A stretch of DNA of 64,000 nucleotides from Trueperella sp. (GTDB lineage: Bacteria > Actinomycetota > Actinomycetes > Actinomycetales > Actinomycetaceae), in assembly GCA_030532125.1 (NCBI GenBank), contig JAUNLU010000002.1, forward strand, positions 1-64,000, written 5' to 3'. The notes under the pieces are model-generated. The model did no database searches and had not been told where the DNA came from. It worked only from the letters and a program-made list of their open reading frames with translations. Position numbers and translations under genes: made by a program. Shown here in pieces: positions 1 to 8,158 of this stretch (position 1 is its first letter; every line of letters starts with the position of its first letter).

Positions 1-1
1 T

Positions 2-169
2 CCAGTGGAACCGGAAACTCCAGAGCAGCCAGCCGCTCCGAAACAGCCGGCGGAAAACAACCAGAATCTAGCTGAAACTGGCATTGCGCTGGTTGGTCTG
101 CTTGCCGCTGCTGGGCTAACTACTGCAGCTGGTGTCGGGCTAAAACGCCGGAGCAGCAAAAACAACTAA
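2..169 (+). CDS. C-terminal end of a sortase-anchored surface protein (partial)
   Basis: This is the last 55 codons of a gene that begins before the window. It shows a Pro/Glu/Gln-rich, wall-spanning-type stretch, then LAETG, a hydrophobic segment of about 20 residues and a basic tail (KRRSSKNN). That order is the classic cell-wall sorting signal. Sortases cut the LPXTG-type motif between Thr and Gly and attach the protein to peptidoglycan. The Ala at the second position resembles the LAXTG form associated with class E sortases of Actinobacteria. What the exported part does cannot be seen here. A strong hairpin follows the stop. Confidence 0.75.
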   Translation, partial: PVEPETPEQPAAPKQPAENNQNLAETGIALVGLLAAAGLTTAAGVGLKRRSSKNN

Positions 170-194
170 ATAACGCAAAACTAAATAACTAGTT

Positions 195-229
195 AGTGCA
201 CCTTCTGTCGGTTAGGCAGAAGGTGCACT
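195..229. terminator. Bidirectional hairpin terminator between convergent genes
   Basis: A perfect 13-bp inverted repeat (195-207 with 217-229) has a 9-base loop and is followed on the plus strand by a short T-rich stretch. It lies between the surface-protein gene and the convergent acetyltransferase gene, whose TAA stop falls in the loop, so it probably serves both transcripts. Confidence 0.75.
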
Positions 230-790
230 TTCTATTAGTGCCCACCACAGATGTTCGGCGATTTCAGCGCCATTAATTTCTGCCACCCGGCGCACTGGGC
301 GCGGTGCAAAACCGGCACCACCTAATAATTGGGTTTGCGGATCATTGCCCGCGATCACCCACATATGGACTTCTCGGCCGCCAGCTTCATTAGCCAGGTC
401 GGTGGCTGCTGCCAATAGTCGTTCAGCATGCCCAGCAGTGGCGAACTGTGCTGGCACATCCAAGTTGGTTATTTCGAATGCCACGCGCGGGATACCGTCG
501 TCGTCTAATCCGGTGGCATCGTCACCCTCAAGTATCACTGGTTCAGCTGGCATTACCGCCGCAAATCCCTGTACTACTTCGCCGGCTACCGCAACTAATA
601 CCCAGAAATTAGGACCCGGTAGATTGGCAATAGTGTGTTCCCACTGCGCCGCCAATTCTGCAGCCGAAAACGCTAACTCCAGCGGTTGATCTGTGCCCGA
701 CTGGATAGCGGCAGGTAATGTTTGCACTTGGATTTCGCCGATCGCAGCGGCATCCGCTATCCGTGCGGCGCGTACCGAAAGTTTAGTCAT
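212..790 (-). CDS. GNAT-family N-acetyltransferase
   Basis: A 192-residue protein with the usual start of the GNAT fold (VRAARIADAAAIGEI, the first strand and helix). A central stretch around VLVAVAGEVVQGFAAV matches strands 2-4, and a late FAPRPVRRV-type segment follows a GGAGF turn. GNAT enzymes move an acetyl group from acetyl-CoA to an amine; the substrate cannot be told from sequence. There is no Shine-Dalgarno sequence, but CACAAT ends six bases before the ATG, so the transcript may be leaderless. It is divergent from dapA and convergent with the surface-protein gene. Confidence 0.7.
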   Translation of the reverse strand: MTKLSVRAARIADAAAIGEIQVQTLPAAIQSGTDQPLELAFSAAELAAQWEHTIANLPGPNFWVLVAVAGEVVQGFAAVMPAEPVILEGDDATGLDDDGIPRVAFEITNLDVPAQFATAGHAERLLAAATDLANEAGGREVHMWVIAGNDPQTQLLGGAGFAPRPVRRVAEINGAEIAEHLWWALIESAPSA

Positions 791-796
791 GCATTC

Positions 797-802
797 ATTG
801 TG
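797..802 (-). promoter_or_regulatory. -10-like hexamer for leaderless acetyltransferase gene
   Basis: CACAAT on the minus strand ends six bases before the ATG at 790, and no Shine-Dalgarno sequence is present. The same hexamer at the same distance precedes rnj and the DUF3046 gene. No clear -35 is visible. Confidence 0.4.
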
Positions 803-861
803 CCTGGTACAGCTGGTTATTTCATATCGCGTGCAGTGCTGCTCGAAAATGGTGAGCGCGC

Positions 862-867
862 TAGGCT
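862..867 (+). promoter_or_regulatory. -10 hexamer for leaderless dapA
   Basis: TAGGCT ends six bases before the dapA ATG, placing the transcription start at or next to the start codon. The identical hexamer and spacing occur before dgt. No good -35 is visible. Confidence 0.45.
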
Positions 868-873
868 AGAGGC

Positions 874-1764
874 ATGAGTGTTTCACGTTCTTTCGGATCA
901 GTCGCAGTTGCGATGGTTACGCCGTTCCACCCAGACGGCTCATTGGATATCCCCTCAGCTCGCAAAGTGGCGCGCAAGCTAGTAGATGACGGCTGTGATG
1001 CGGTGTTGCTGTCCGGCACTACCGGGGAATCACCCACCACGCATCAGCCAGAAAAGAGTGAACTGATCCGCGCAGTAAAGGACGAAGTCGGCGCGGAAGC
1101 CATGATTATTGCCGGTGCCAGCTCCAATGACACCGCCCATGCAGTGCGCAATGCGCAGGCCGCAGCTGAAGCTGGCGCAGATGGTCTGTTGGTGGTTACT
1201 CCGTATTACAACCGTCCCTCACAAGAAGGGGCCTATCAACACATCGTCAAAGTTACCCAAGCTACTGACCTGCCAGTAATGATTTACGATATCCCGGGCC
1301 GTACCGGCTTCGTACTCGCTGATGAAACTCTGGATCGCTTGGCGTTGATACCGCAGATTAAGGCGGTAAAGGATGCTACCGGCAAAGTGGACCAGGGCTT
1401 TATGCGGATGCGGCGGACTGGGTTGGAATACTACTCGGGAGACGACTCATTAAACTTCGCCTGGCTCGCCCACGGGGCAGCGGGGGTAGTTTCGGTAGCT
1501 GGGCATGTCATTTCTGCCGGGCTACGGGCGCTAGTTGATGAGGTAGACGCCGGAGACCTGCCAGCAGCACGGGCAGAATTTGCTAAACAAGTTCCAGTTA
1601 TTGACGCCATTATGGGCGGCGGTCAAGGGGCGGTAATGGCTAAAGAGGCGCTGAAACTGTTGGGAGTTATTCCATCAGCTACTGTGCGGTTGCCACTGGT
1701 AGGTGCATCTCGACCCGAATTAGCTATGCTCTCGGATGTGCTGGCGCGCGAAGGACTGCTATAA
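874..1764 (+). CDS. dapA: 4-hydroxy-tetrahydrodipicolinate synthase
   Basis: A 296-residue TIM-barrel aldolase that condenses pyruvate with aspartate semialdehyde, the first committed step to lysine and diaminopimelate. It has the GTTGESPT substrate loop, the VVTPYYNRPSQ segment with the catalytic tyrosine, the Schiff-base lysine K166 in AVKDATGK, and the YSGDDS loop. Length is normal for the family. The ATG was chosen because it gives the usual N-terminus and follows a -10 hexamer at leaderless distance. The dapA-rnj-ftsK order is common in Actinobacteria. Since MurE here looks unsuited to diaminopimelate, the main product may be lysine. Confidence 0.95.
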   Translation: MSVSRSFGSVAVAMVTPFHPDGSLDIPSARKVARKLVDDGCDAVLLSGTTGESPTTHQPEKSELIRAVKDEVGAEAMIIAGASSNDTAHAVRNAQAAAEAGADGLLVVTPYYNRPSQEGAYQHIVKVTQATDLPVMIYDIPGRTGFVLADETLDRLALIPQIKAVKDATGKVDQGFMRMRRTGLEYYSGDDSLNFAWLAHGAAGVVSVAGHVISAGLRALVDEVDAGDLPAARAEFAKQVPVIDAIMGGGQGAVMAKEALKLLGVIPSATVRLPLVGASRPELAMLSDVLAREGLL

Positions 1765-1838
1765 CGCAGAACGCCAGGTAAATTAGTGAATTTTGTGGCT
1801 GTTTGCTGGCATTGCTGGTCTGCAGCAGGGGTTCATGA

Positions 1839-1844
1839 CACAAT
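1839..1844 (+). promoter_or_regulatory. -10-like hexamer for leaderless rnj
   Basis: CACAAT ends six bases before the GTG start of rnj. There is no Shine-Dalgarno sequence, so a leaderless transcript is likely, although transcription from dapA may also read through. Confidence 0.35.
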
Positions 1845-1850
1845 TGCAGT

Positions 1851-3527
1851 GTGACTAAAACTAATACTCCTGCTCCGCTTGCTCCGGAGACGGTGCGGAT
1901 AGTTCCACTAGGTGGTATTGGGGAAATCGGTCGCAATATGACCGTTTTTGAATCAAAAGGGCGTCTCCTAATTGTGGATTGCGGCGTCTTGTTCCCGGAA
2001 GAAAATCAGCCTGGAGTGGACCTCATCCTCCCGGATTTTGAATATATTGCCGACCGCTTAGACGACGTAGTAGCCATAGTTCTCACCCATGGTCACGAAG
2101 ACCATATCGGTGCCGTGCCGTATCTGCTACGGCTGCGCCCCGATATTCCACTCGTCGGTTCCGAACTAACGATGGCACTGGTGGAGAACAAGCTCGAAGA
2201 GCACCGGATTAAGCCATACACCTTAACGGTGGCAGAAGATGAGGTAGAACAGCTAGGGCCCTTTGAATGTGAGTTTATCGCAGTAAACCACTCCATTCCG
2301 GATGCGTTAGCAGTATTGATTCGCACCGAAGCGGGCAATATCCTGCACACCGGTGACTTCAAATTAGACCAACTGCCGCTAGATGGGCGGATTACTGACC
2401 TACGGGCATTTGCGCGCGCGGGGGATGACGGCGTAGATCTGTTTATGGTGGACTCCACTAACGCGGAAGTTCCCGGATTTGTTACTTCAGAATCCGAAAT
2501 TGGCCCGGTCATTCAAGACGTATTCGCACAGGCAAAGGGCCAGATCGTGGTGGCATCCTTTGCCTCTCATATTCACCGCGTCCAGCAAGTACTAGATGCA
2601 GCAGATAAGTTCGGGCGCAAAGTGTGCTTTATGGGGCGGACTATGGTGCGCAATATGGGTATTGCCGCCGATCTCGGTTATCTGCAGGTGCCGGAAGGCA
2701 TTTTGGTAGAGCAACGGGATATCAGCTCAGTGCCGCCGGAAAAAATCGTGTACATGTCTACCGGTTCCCAAGGAGAACCGCGGGCAGTGCTCTCGCGGAT
2801 TGCTTCGGGCACCCATAAAGAAATTACGGTGGGACCAGGCGATACCGTACTATTCGCGTCATCGTTGATCCCGGGCAATGAAAACTCGGTTTATCGGTTA
2901 ATTAATGGGCTCACCAAGTTGGGGGCAAAAGTTGTCCACCAGGGTATTGCCAAAGTGCACGTTTCCGGGCACAGTGCCCAGGGGGAGTTGCTCTACTGCT
3001 ATAACATTGTGCAGCCCGAATATGTAATGCCGATTCACGGGGAGTCCCGGCACCTAGTTGCCAATGGTGCAGTGGCAGTGAAAACTGGCGTGCCGCCAGA
3101 AAACGTATTGCTCTGTGAAGATGGCTCCGTTATCGATATGAAAGACGGCGTCTGCCAGATCGTGGGTGAAGTGCCGTGCGGCTATGTATTTGTAGACGGT
3201 TCTTCGGTTGGGGAAATCGGCGAAGCAGAACTTACTGACCGGCGCACTTTGGGGCAAGAGGGCTTTATTGCGTTGTTTGCGGTAGTTGATGGGCAAACTC
3301 GAGAAATCATTGCGGGCCCGCATATCCAGGCCCGGGGGATGGCAGAAGATGACACCATCTTTGAAGAGATCTTGCCACAGGTGCGGGCAGCATTAGAAGA
3401 AACTGCTGCCAATGAATCGGCGGATACCTACCAAATGCAGCAGGCGATGCGCCGGGTGATTGGCCGCTGGGCTGCCCGCCAGCTACGCCGTTCTCCAATG
3501 ATTATCCCTACCGTAATCGAGGCCTGA
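1851..3527 (+). CDS. rnj: Ribonuclease J
   Basis: A 558-residue metallo-beta-lactamase/beta-CASP ribonuclease that combines endonuclease and 5'-3' exonuclease activity in mRNA decay and rRNA maturation. The zinc motif HGHEDH is at residues 80-85. A second metal-ligand region (HTGDFK) and the beta-CASP motifs (VASFASHIHR, GRTM, STGSQGEP, SGHSAQGE, PIHGE) follow, then the C-terminal domain. Length fits the family. The GTG start follows directly on a -10-like hexamer and gives a short polar N-terminus, as in actinobacterial RNase J. It lies 86 bases after dapA. Confidence 0.95.
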   Translation: MTKTNTPAPLAPETVRIVPLGGIGEIGRNMTVFESKGRLLIVDCGVLFPEENQPGVDLILPDFEYIADRLDDVVAIVLTHGHEDHIGAVPYLLRLRPDIPLVGSELTMALVENKLEEHRIKPYTLTVAEDEVEQLGPFECEFIAVNHSIPDALAVLIRTEAGNILHTGDFKLDQLPLDGRITDLRAFARAGDDGVDLFMVDSTNAEVPGFVTSESEIGPVIQDVFAQAKGQIVVASFASHIHRVQQVLDAADKFGRKVCFMGRTMVRNMGIAADLGYLQVPEGILVEQRDISSVPPEKIVYMSTGSQGEPRAVLSRIASGTHKEITVGPGDTVLFASSLIPGNENSVYRLINGLTKLGAKVVHQGIAKVHVSGHSAQGELLYCYNIVQPEYVMPIHGESRHLVANGAVAVKTGVPPENVLLCEDGSVIDMKDGVCQIVGEVPCGYVFVDGSSVGEIGEAELTDRRTLGQEGFIALFAVVDGQTREIIAGPHIQARGMAEDDTIFEEILPQVRAALEETAANESADTYQMQQAMRRVIGRWAARQLRRSPMIIPTVIEA

Positions 3528-3614
3528 ACCGCCCATTTGCCGCTGTCTGCGGCGCGCCACCTCCGCTTTGTGCTGCGAAATAACTAGCCTTGAAGCGTAC
3601 TGTGCATACGAATA

Positions 3615-3632
3615 CGCCAGTTTGTGCTGGCG
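3615..3632 (+). other. Hairpin just upstream of the ftsK ribosome binding site
   Basis: A perfect 6-bp stem (3615-3620 with 3627-3632) with a 6-base loop is followed by an A-run, then the Shine-Dalgarno AAGGGGAG at 3641-3648 and a TTG start. On the plus strand there is no T-tract, so it is not a normal terminator. It may shape translation initiation of ftsK. Confidence 0.4.
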
Positions 3633-3651
3633 AAAAAAGTAAGGGGAGACT

Positions 3652-6156
3652 TTGGCTCGCGAGAATACCGGAAATGCGCGTCGTGGGGGCAAGAAACAAC
3701 CCCGCACCAAAGTCATGCCTAAGGCACCACAACCAGCAGAGTCTGGCCCCAGCCGAGACGGCTTAGCATTTGTGCTGATTGCCCTAGCTATCGTAGTGGC
3801 ACTGCGCGAGTGGTTTAACCTCTCTGGGATACTAGGCGACATCATCCATCATGCCACTGCGGGGGTAGTGGGGGAGCTGTCTATCTTCGTACCAGTGCTG
3901 TTGCTGATGCTGGCGATAAAATTTTTCCGGCGCTCCACCGCAGCAACCAATACGCGATTCGCCGTTGGCCTAGGGATGCTGGTACTGGCTATTGCAGGGA
4001 TCTTGCATATTGCCCTGGGGCAACCTAACCCCATCGATAATTTCGTGACGGTAGAAGATGCGGGGGGCATACTCGGCTGGCTAAGTGGCGCCACCCTAAC
4101 GGCTTTGGTGTCCCAGTGGGGCGCAATTCCGCTGCTAGTGCTACTAGTGCTGTACTCAATGCTGTTTTCCCTTAATATCTCGGTGCGGGACATTCTGGAC
4201 TGGCTAAAAGCCAAGCGCACTGCGTGGCAAGATAATCGGGAATCAGCCGGGGCAGTAATAGTTGAAGACGAAGCAGCTGAACCGCAAAAAACCCTACGGT
4301 TGCGCCGTCCGCGCCAGCCCGCGGCAGAGAGCCCGGAAGAGACTGCAGAAGACGACGCCCCGGCAGCTAATTCCGAAGCGCCCACTGTAGCCGCCCCGGC
4401 TGCGCCAGCAGAAAAAACTAATACGCAGCGGCGTCGTTCGGCACCGAAACCACAACCGGTGATCCCGTTGGAACAGATGGAGCTGTCCTCCAATATCACT
4501 TATGCACTGCCGGCAGCGGATATTTTGGCAGCCGGTCCGCCGCATAAAGCCCGTTCCGCAGTAAACGACTCGGTAGTGGCGGCACTGACCCAGGTATTTA
4601 CAGAGTTCTCCGTAGACGCTGAAGTAGTTGGTTTCTCCCGAGGGCCCACCGTCACCCAGTATGAAGTTGAGTTGGGACCAGGGGTGAAGGTAGATCGGAT
4701 AACGTCACTTTCCAAAAATATCGCCTATTCAGTGGCTAGCGCCGATGTGCGAATAATTTCCCCGATTCCCGGTAAATCTGCGATTGGGATCGAGATCCCC
4801 AATTCAGATCGCGAAACGGTGATGACCGGTGATGTATTGCGCTCCGAGATAGCCCGCAAGCAAAACCACCCGCTGGTGGTGGCAGTGGGTAAGAATGTCA
4901 ACGGCAAATATGTGGTTGCTAATCTGGCAAAGATGCCACATCTGCTGGTGGCTGGTGCAACTGGGTCGGGTAAGTCGTCCTTCGTGAACTCGATGATCAC
5001 TTCTATCATGATGCGCGCTACGCCCGAGCAAGTGCGGATGATTTTGGTGGATCCCAAACGAGTTGAGCTCACTATCTATGCGGGAATACCACATCTAGTT
5101 ACGCCAATTATCACCAATCCGAAGAAAGCATCTGAAGCGCTGGAGTGGGTAGTGCGGGAGATGGATCGGCGTTATGACGAGCTCTCCAACTACGGCTACA
5201 AGCACATTGATGACTTCAACGAAGCGATCCGCGCTGGCAAACTAACTACTCCGCCGGGATCCGAAAAGCAGCTGAAAACCTACCCGTACCTATTGACGGT
5301 AGTTGACGAATTGGCTGATTTGATGATGGTAGCGCCGCGCGATGTAGAAGCCTCTATCCAACGCATTACCCAGTTGGGGCGAGCTGCAGGGATCCATCTG
5401 GTGCTAGCTACCCAGCGGCCGTCAGTGGATGTAGTTACCGGGCTAATTAAAGCGAATATCCCGTCTCGGCTGGCGTTTATGACTGCGTCGTTAGCGGACT
5501 CGCGCGTCATTCTCGATGCCTCAGGTGCCGAGAAACTTATTGGGATGGGCGATGCCTTGTTTATGCCGATGGGGGCGTCCAAACCAATGCGAGTGCAGGG
5601 GGCGTGGGTCACGGAAGAAGAAATCTCCCAAGTGGTGGCACACGTTAAGCAACAGATGGAAACTAGCTATCGTGACGACGTCATCCCCACTGCAGAGAAA
5701 CGGAAAATTGACGAAGATATTGGCGACGACCTCGATGATCTGTTGCGCGCCGCCGAACTAGTGGTGACTTCGCAGTTTGGCTCTACCTCAATGTTGCAGC
5801 GTAAATTGCGGATTGGATTTGCTAAAGCTGGGCGAATGATGGATCTGCTGGAGTCGCGCAATATCGTGGGGCCATCGGAAGGGTCGAAAGCACGGGATGT
5901 TCTGGTTGGCGCTGACCAACTGCCACAAGTGCTAGCGCTGCTCCGCGGCGAAGAACCGCCTCAGCCCCTGGTAGCAGCTGACGACGACTATGCTGAGGTG
6001 GCAGATTTGGGTGACGCCGATGTGGCACGGGAACCGGAAAGTTCGCTGCCGTATCGGGACGGCGCGTCCGCGGTAGCCACGGTGGATATGCCGGCAGCTG
6101 ACGACATTAGCGCTGCAACCCCGGAATCGGATGCTGAAGGCTTTACCGAATACTGA
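3652..6156 (+). CDS. ftsK: DNA translocase FtsK
   Basis: An 834-residue septal motor that pumps chromosomal DNA toward the dif site during division. The N-terminus has several membrane segments (about residues 38-180), then an acidic, Pro/Ala-rich linker (about 195-275). The alpha/beta motor domain carries Walker A GATGSGKSS near 433-441 and Walker B LLTVVDELADLMM near 547. The winged-helix gamma domain that reads KOPS sites lies near 700-755 (AELVVTSQFGSTSMLQRKL). After gamma comes an unusual acidic tail of about 70 residues. The TTG start is chosen for the good Shine-Dalgarno AAGGGGAG eight bases or less upstream. Confidence 0.95.
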   Translation: MARENTGNARRGGKKQPRTKVMPKAPQPAESGPSRDGLAFVLIALAIVVALREWFNLSGILGDIIHHATAGVVGELSIFVPVLLLMLAIKFFRRSTAATNTRFAVGLGMLVLAIAGILHIALGQPNPIDNFVTVEDAGGILGWLSGATLTALVSQWGAIPLLVLLVLYSMLFSLNISVRDILDWLKAKRTAWQDNRESAGAVIVEDEAAEPQKTLRLRRPRQPAAESPEETAEDDAPAANSEAPTVAAPAAPAEKTNTQRRRSAPKPQPVIPLEQMELSSNITYALPAADILAAGPPHKARSAVNDSVVAALTQVFTEFSVDAEVVGFSRGPTVTQYEVELGPGVKVDRITSLSKNIAYSVASADVRIISPIPGKSAIGIEIPNSDRETVMTGDVLRSEIARKQNHPLVVAVGKNVNGKYVVANLAKMPHLLVAGATGSGKSSFVNSMITSIMMRATPEQVRMILVDPKRVELTIYAGIPHLVTPIITNPKKASEALEWVVREMDRRYDELSNYGYKHIDDFNEAIRAGKLTTPPGSEKQLKTYPYLLTVVDELADLMMVAPRDVEASIQRITQLGRAAGIHLVLATQRPSVDVVTGLIKANIPSRLAFMTASLADSRVILDASGAEKLIGMGDALFMPMGASKPMRVQGAWVTEEEISQVVAHVKQQMETSYRDDVIPTAEKRKIDEDIGDDLDDLLRAAELVVTSQFGSTSMLQRKLRIGFAKAGRMMDLLESRNIVGPSEGSKARDVLVGADQLPQVLALLRGEEPPQPLVAADDDYAEVADLGDADVAREPESSLPYRDGASAVATVDMPAADDISAATPESDAEGFTEY

Positions 6157-6189
6157 GCCGTAATCAGATAAATGTTCTAAGGTGAAAAG

Positions 6190-6780
6190 GTGACCGAACA
6201 GAAAGTCCCGCTATTAAACATTGCTAACGCACTGACCGTTTTGCGATTGGTGCTCGTGCCGTTCTTCGTGGTTGCGCTGTGGCAAGACACCACTGAACGG
6301 CGCTGGATCGCATTTGCTATTTTCGCGGTTGCCGCAATAACCGACAAGCTCGACGGCAAACTGGCGCGGAAGCACAACCTAGTAACTGACTTTGGGAAAA
6401 TGGCAGACGCTATCGCCGATAAGGCACTAATTATTTCGGCGTTGCTGCTGGCTTCCTGGCACGGCTGGCTGTGGTGGTGGGTAACCATCGTATTTATCGT
6501 GCGGGAACTGGGAATTACCATCATGCGCGCAATGATGGCTCATGTGAAAGTTATGGCTGCCGGAATGGGCGGCAAAATCAAGATGATGGCGCAGTCTTTC
6601 GGTTTGGCAGGATTGATTTTGCCCTGGTACAGCTTTTTGCCGGAAGTGGTAGGGAGCGTGTTGGTGTATCTCAGCTGGGCACTGCTTGGTATCGCACTGA
6701 TATTTGCGCTCACTTCCGCGTATGAGTACATCCGAGAAGCGCTCAGGCTGTCTCGCGCCGCAAAGTCTGCGGAGAGTTGA
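6190..6780 (+). CDS. pgsA: CDP-diacylglycerol-glycerol-3-phosphate 3-phosphatidyltransferase
   Basis: A 196-residue integral membrane enzyme of the CDP-alcohol phosphatidyltransferase family, which makes phosphatidylglycerol phosphate. The family signature DG-x2-AR-x8-G-x3-D-x3-D is complete, starting at D55 G56 and including LARKHNLVTDFGKMADAIAD. About five to six hydrophobic helices flank it. The GTG start follows AAGGTG. The pgsA-cinA-clgR order downstream of ftsK is typical of Actinobacteria. A related CDP-alcohol transferase activity cannot be excluded by sequence alone, but the context favours PgsA. Confidence 0.9.
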   Translation: MTEQKVPLLNIANALTVLRLVLVPFFVVALWQDTTERRWIAFAIFAVAAITDKLDGKLARKHNLVTDFGKMADAIADKALIISALLLASWHGWLWWWVTIVFIVRELGITIMRAMMAHVKVMAAGMGGKIKMMAQSFGLAGLILPWYSFLPEVVGSVLVYLSWALLGIALIFALTSAYEYIREALRLSRAAKSAES

Positions 6781-6788
6781 TTTAGACT

Positions 6789-7268
6789 GTGATGATCTCT
6801 GCCGCGATAGCCCAAGAAGTAATCGACGCTTTAGCGCGGCGGGGCGCTACCTTGGCGGTTGCTGAATCGCTGACTGGTGGGGCATTGGCAGCAGCAATAG
6901 TGGATGTGCCGGGGGCCTCGCAGGTATTTCGCGGCGGGGCGGTAACTTATGCTACTGACGCCAAAATTTCAGTATTGGGAGTGGATACGGCACGCATTTC
7001 CCAATTCGGTCCCGTGGATGCGGAAGTAGCGAAACAAATGGCATACGGCGTGGCGCAGTTATTTGATGCTGACTATGCGCTTGCCACCACCGGAGTAGCT
7101 GGTCCGGGAGCGGCTGATGGGCACCCGGCTGGGACGGTGTGGCTTGGGATTTACTGCCGCGAGTGTGGCAGTAGTAGAGCTATTTTGGAGAATTTTGACG
7201 CCGATCGGGCGGGAGTGCGAGCTGCTACTGTACAGCGGGCTCTGCAACTACTGTTAGAGGATTTATAG
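6789..7268 (+). CDS. cinA: CinA C-terminal-domain protein (nicotinamide-nucleotide amidase type)
   Basis: A 159-residue stand-alone CinA C-terminal domain, the part that deamidates nicotinamide mononucleotide in NAD recycling. Hallmarks are LAVAESLTGGALAAAIVDVPGAS, split here as AESLTGG and VPGAS, then VTYATDAK and ATTGVAGPGAADGHPAGTVW. The GTG at 6789 is taken as start; an ATG directly follows at 6792 and is equally possible. It lies eight bases after pgsA and probably shares its transcript. The molybdopterin-like N-terminal domain of full-length CinA is absent, as is common in Actinobacteria. Confidence 0.88.
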   Translation: MMISAAIAQEVIDALARRGATLAVAESLTGGALAAAIVDVPGASQVFRGGAVTYATDAKISVLGVDTARISQFGPVDAEVAKQMAYGVAQLFDADYALATTGVAGPGAADGHPAGTVWLGIYCRECGSSRAILENFDADRAGVRAATVQRALQLLLEDL

Positions 7269-7416
7269 CAAAAAGCCTGGTAGTAGCAGGTGGGTTATTT
7301 AGTTAAGTAATTCCCAGGAAACTTTAAGTTTCAATTGGGAACATAATTGTGGGATTAGGCGTTGAACTTGGTAGCACGAAATATAGAGACGAGACCTCAC
7401 CAAATAGGAGACAGGA

Positions 7417-7785
7417 ATGTACAACGAAAATCGAACTGAGTCAGTACTGTTCCGCCGTGAGCTGGGCGACGTACTCCGGGAATACCGGCAGCGGCAAGGC
7501 CGGACCCTGCGTGAAGTTTCTTCGGATGCACGTGTTTCTCTGGGGTATCTCTCCGAAGTAGAACGTGGGCAAAAAGAGGCTTCTTCTGAGTTGTTGAACT
7601 CGATCTGCCACGCGCTCAATGTGCCGATGAGCCACGTATTGCGGCTGATCGCTGATCGAATCGACCTAGCGGAGGGGCGGATTCCGCCACATGCTCGCCG
7701 GGTAAATCAGCCGCCGCGCGTGCATGTGCCAGACACTTTGCCACCGGCAATGGTGGCAGCGGAATTGGCTGCTATGCAAAAGTAG
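7417..7785 (+). CDS. clgR: XRE-family transcriptional regulator ClgR
   Basis: A 122-residue helix-turn-helix protein. The Xre-type motif [20 protein letters not shown] plus [10 protein letters not shown] (about residues 27-57) is nearly diagnostic for ClgR, the activator of Clp protease and other stress genes in Actinobacteria. The basic, proline-containing C-terminus ends in AAELAAMQK; in known ClgR proteins the C-terminal residues govern turnover by ClpP. The ATG has the Shine-Dalgarno GGAG six bases upstream. It sits alone between cinA and the DUF3046 gene with its own 148-base upstream region, in which I could not identify a sure ClgR site. Confidence 0.88.
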   Translation: MYNENRTESVLFRRELGDVLREYRQRQGRTLREVSSDARVSLGYLSEVERGQKEASSELLNSICHALNVPMSHVLRLIADRIDLAEGRIPPHARRVNQPPRVHVPDTLPPAMVAAELAAMQK

Positions 7786-7809
7786 GTCCGATTCACCGTT
7801 TCATACTTA

Positions 7810-7850
7810 GCCACGAAGCGCCTGCCATATTTTGGGAGGCGCTTCGTGGC
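7810..7850 (+). terminator. 14-bp hairpin after clgR
   Basis: A perfect 14-bp inverted repeat (7810-7823 with 7837-7850) with a 13-base loop follows clgR. There is no T-tract on either strand, so this would be a U-less terminator of the kind proposed for Actinobacteria, or a regulatory structure. Its last base is the first base of the -10-like hexamer for the next gene. Confidence 0.55.
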
Positions 7851-7855
7851 ACAAT
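7850..7855 (+). promoter_or_regulatory. -10-like hexamer for leaderless DUF3046 gene
   Basis: CACAAT ends six bases before the ATG at 7862. It abuts the hairpin at 7810-7850. A Shine-Dalgarno-like GAGGG lies only one base from the ATG, too close to work normally. Confidence 0.4.
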
Positions 7856-7861
7856 GAGGGA

Positions 7862-8104
7862 ATGACGCATACCGAGTTCTGGGACATCGTAGATCAGGCT
7901 TTCCCAAATGGGTTAGGCAGATCGTTAGCGCAAGATCTTGTGCTCCCAGAGTTGGGCTCGCGCACCGCCGTCGTGGCCCTGGCACAGAATGAAGACCCGC
8001 AACTGGTGTGGCATGCGCTGCGAGTGGCGATGGATCTACCAGATGGTTACGAATTTCTGCATCGCATCACCGGCAAAGAGCGCAATAAATTTCTCCACCC
8101 TTAA
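7862..8104 (+). CDS. DUF3046 family protein
   Basis: A protein of 80 residues. The family is short, found in Actinobacteria and almost always next to recA/clgR; its function is unknown. The family start motif (TEFWDIVDQAFP) and the region around DLVLPELGSRTAVVAL are clear, and it ends KERNKFLHP. I chose ATG 7862 over an upstream in-frame start at 7832 because the latter would put ten extra residues, encoded by the hairpin, before the family's normal N-terminus. The only evidence for a role is its conserved neighbourhood. Confidence 0.85.
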   Translation: MTHTEFWDIVDQAFPNGLGRSLAQDLVLPELGSRTAVVALAQNEDPQLVWHALRVAMDLPDGYEFLHRITGKERNKFLHP

Positions 8105-8110
8105 ATATTT

Positions 8111-8158
8111 TCCCTACATATATGGCGACACGCGCCAATAAAACCCAATATGTAGTGT
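8111..8158 (+). promoter_or_regulatory. Tandem NrdR boxes upstream of nrdD
   Basis: Two palindromic boxes lie 32 bp apart centre to centre, three helical turns. Box 1 is 8111-8126 (about 10 of 16 matches to the NrdR consensus ACACWATATATWGTGT, by eye). Box 2 is 8143-8158 (ACCCAATATGTAGTGT, about 13 of 16). NrdR represses ribonucleotide reductase genes through exactly such paired boxes, and nrdR itself is at 21134-21589. A possible -10 (TACAGT, 8167-8172) lies just downstream, so bound NrdR would block the promoter. Confidence 0.75.

Noticed and set aside
3849..4499. Long antisense ORF (216 codons) inside ftsK
   Set aside because: It is rich in Ser/Ala/Gly with no motif and lies opposite a clear coding region; it is a shadow frame of ftsK.
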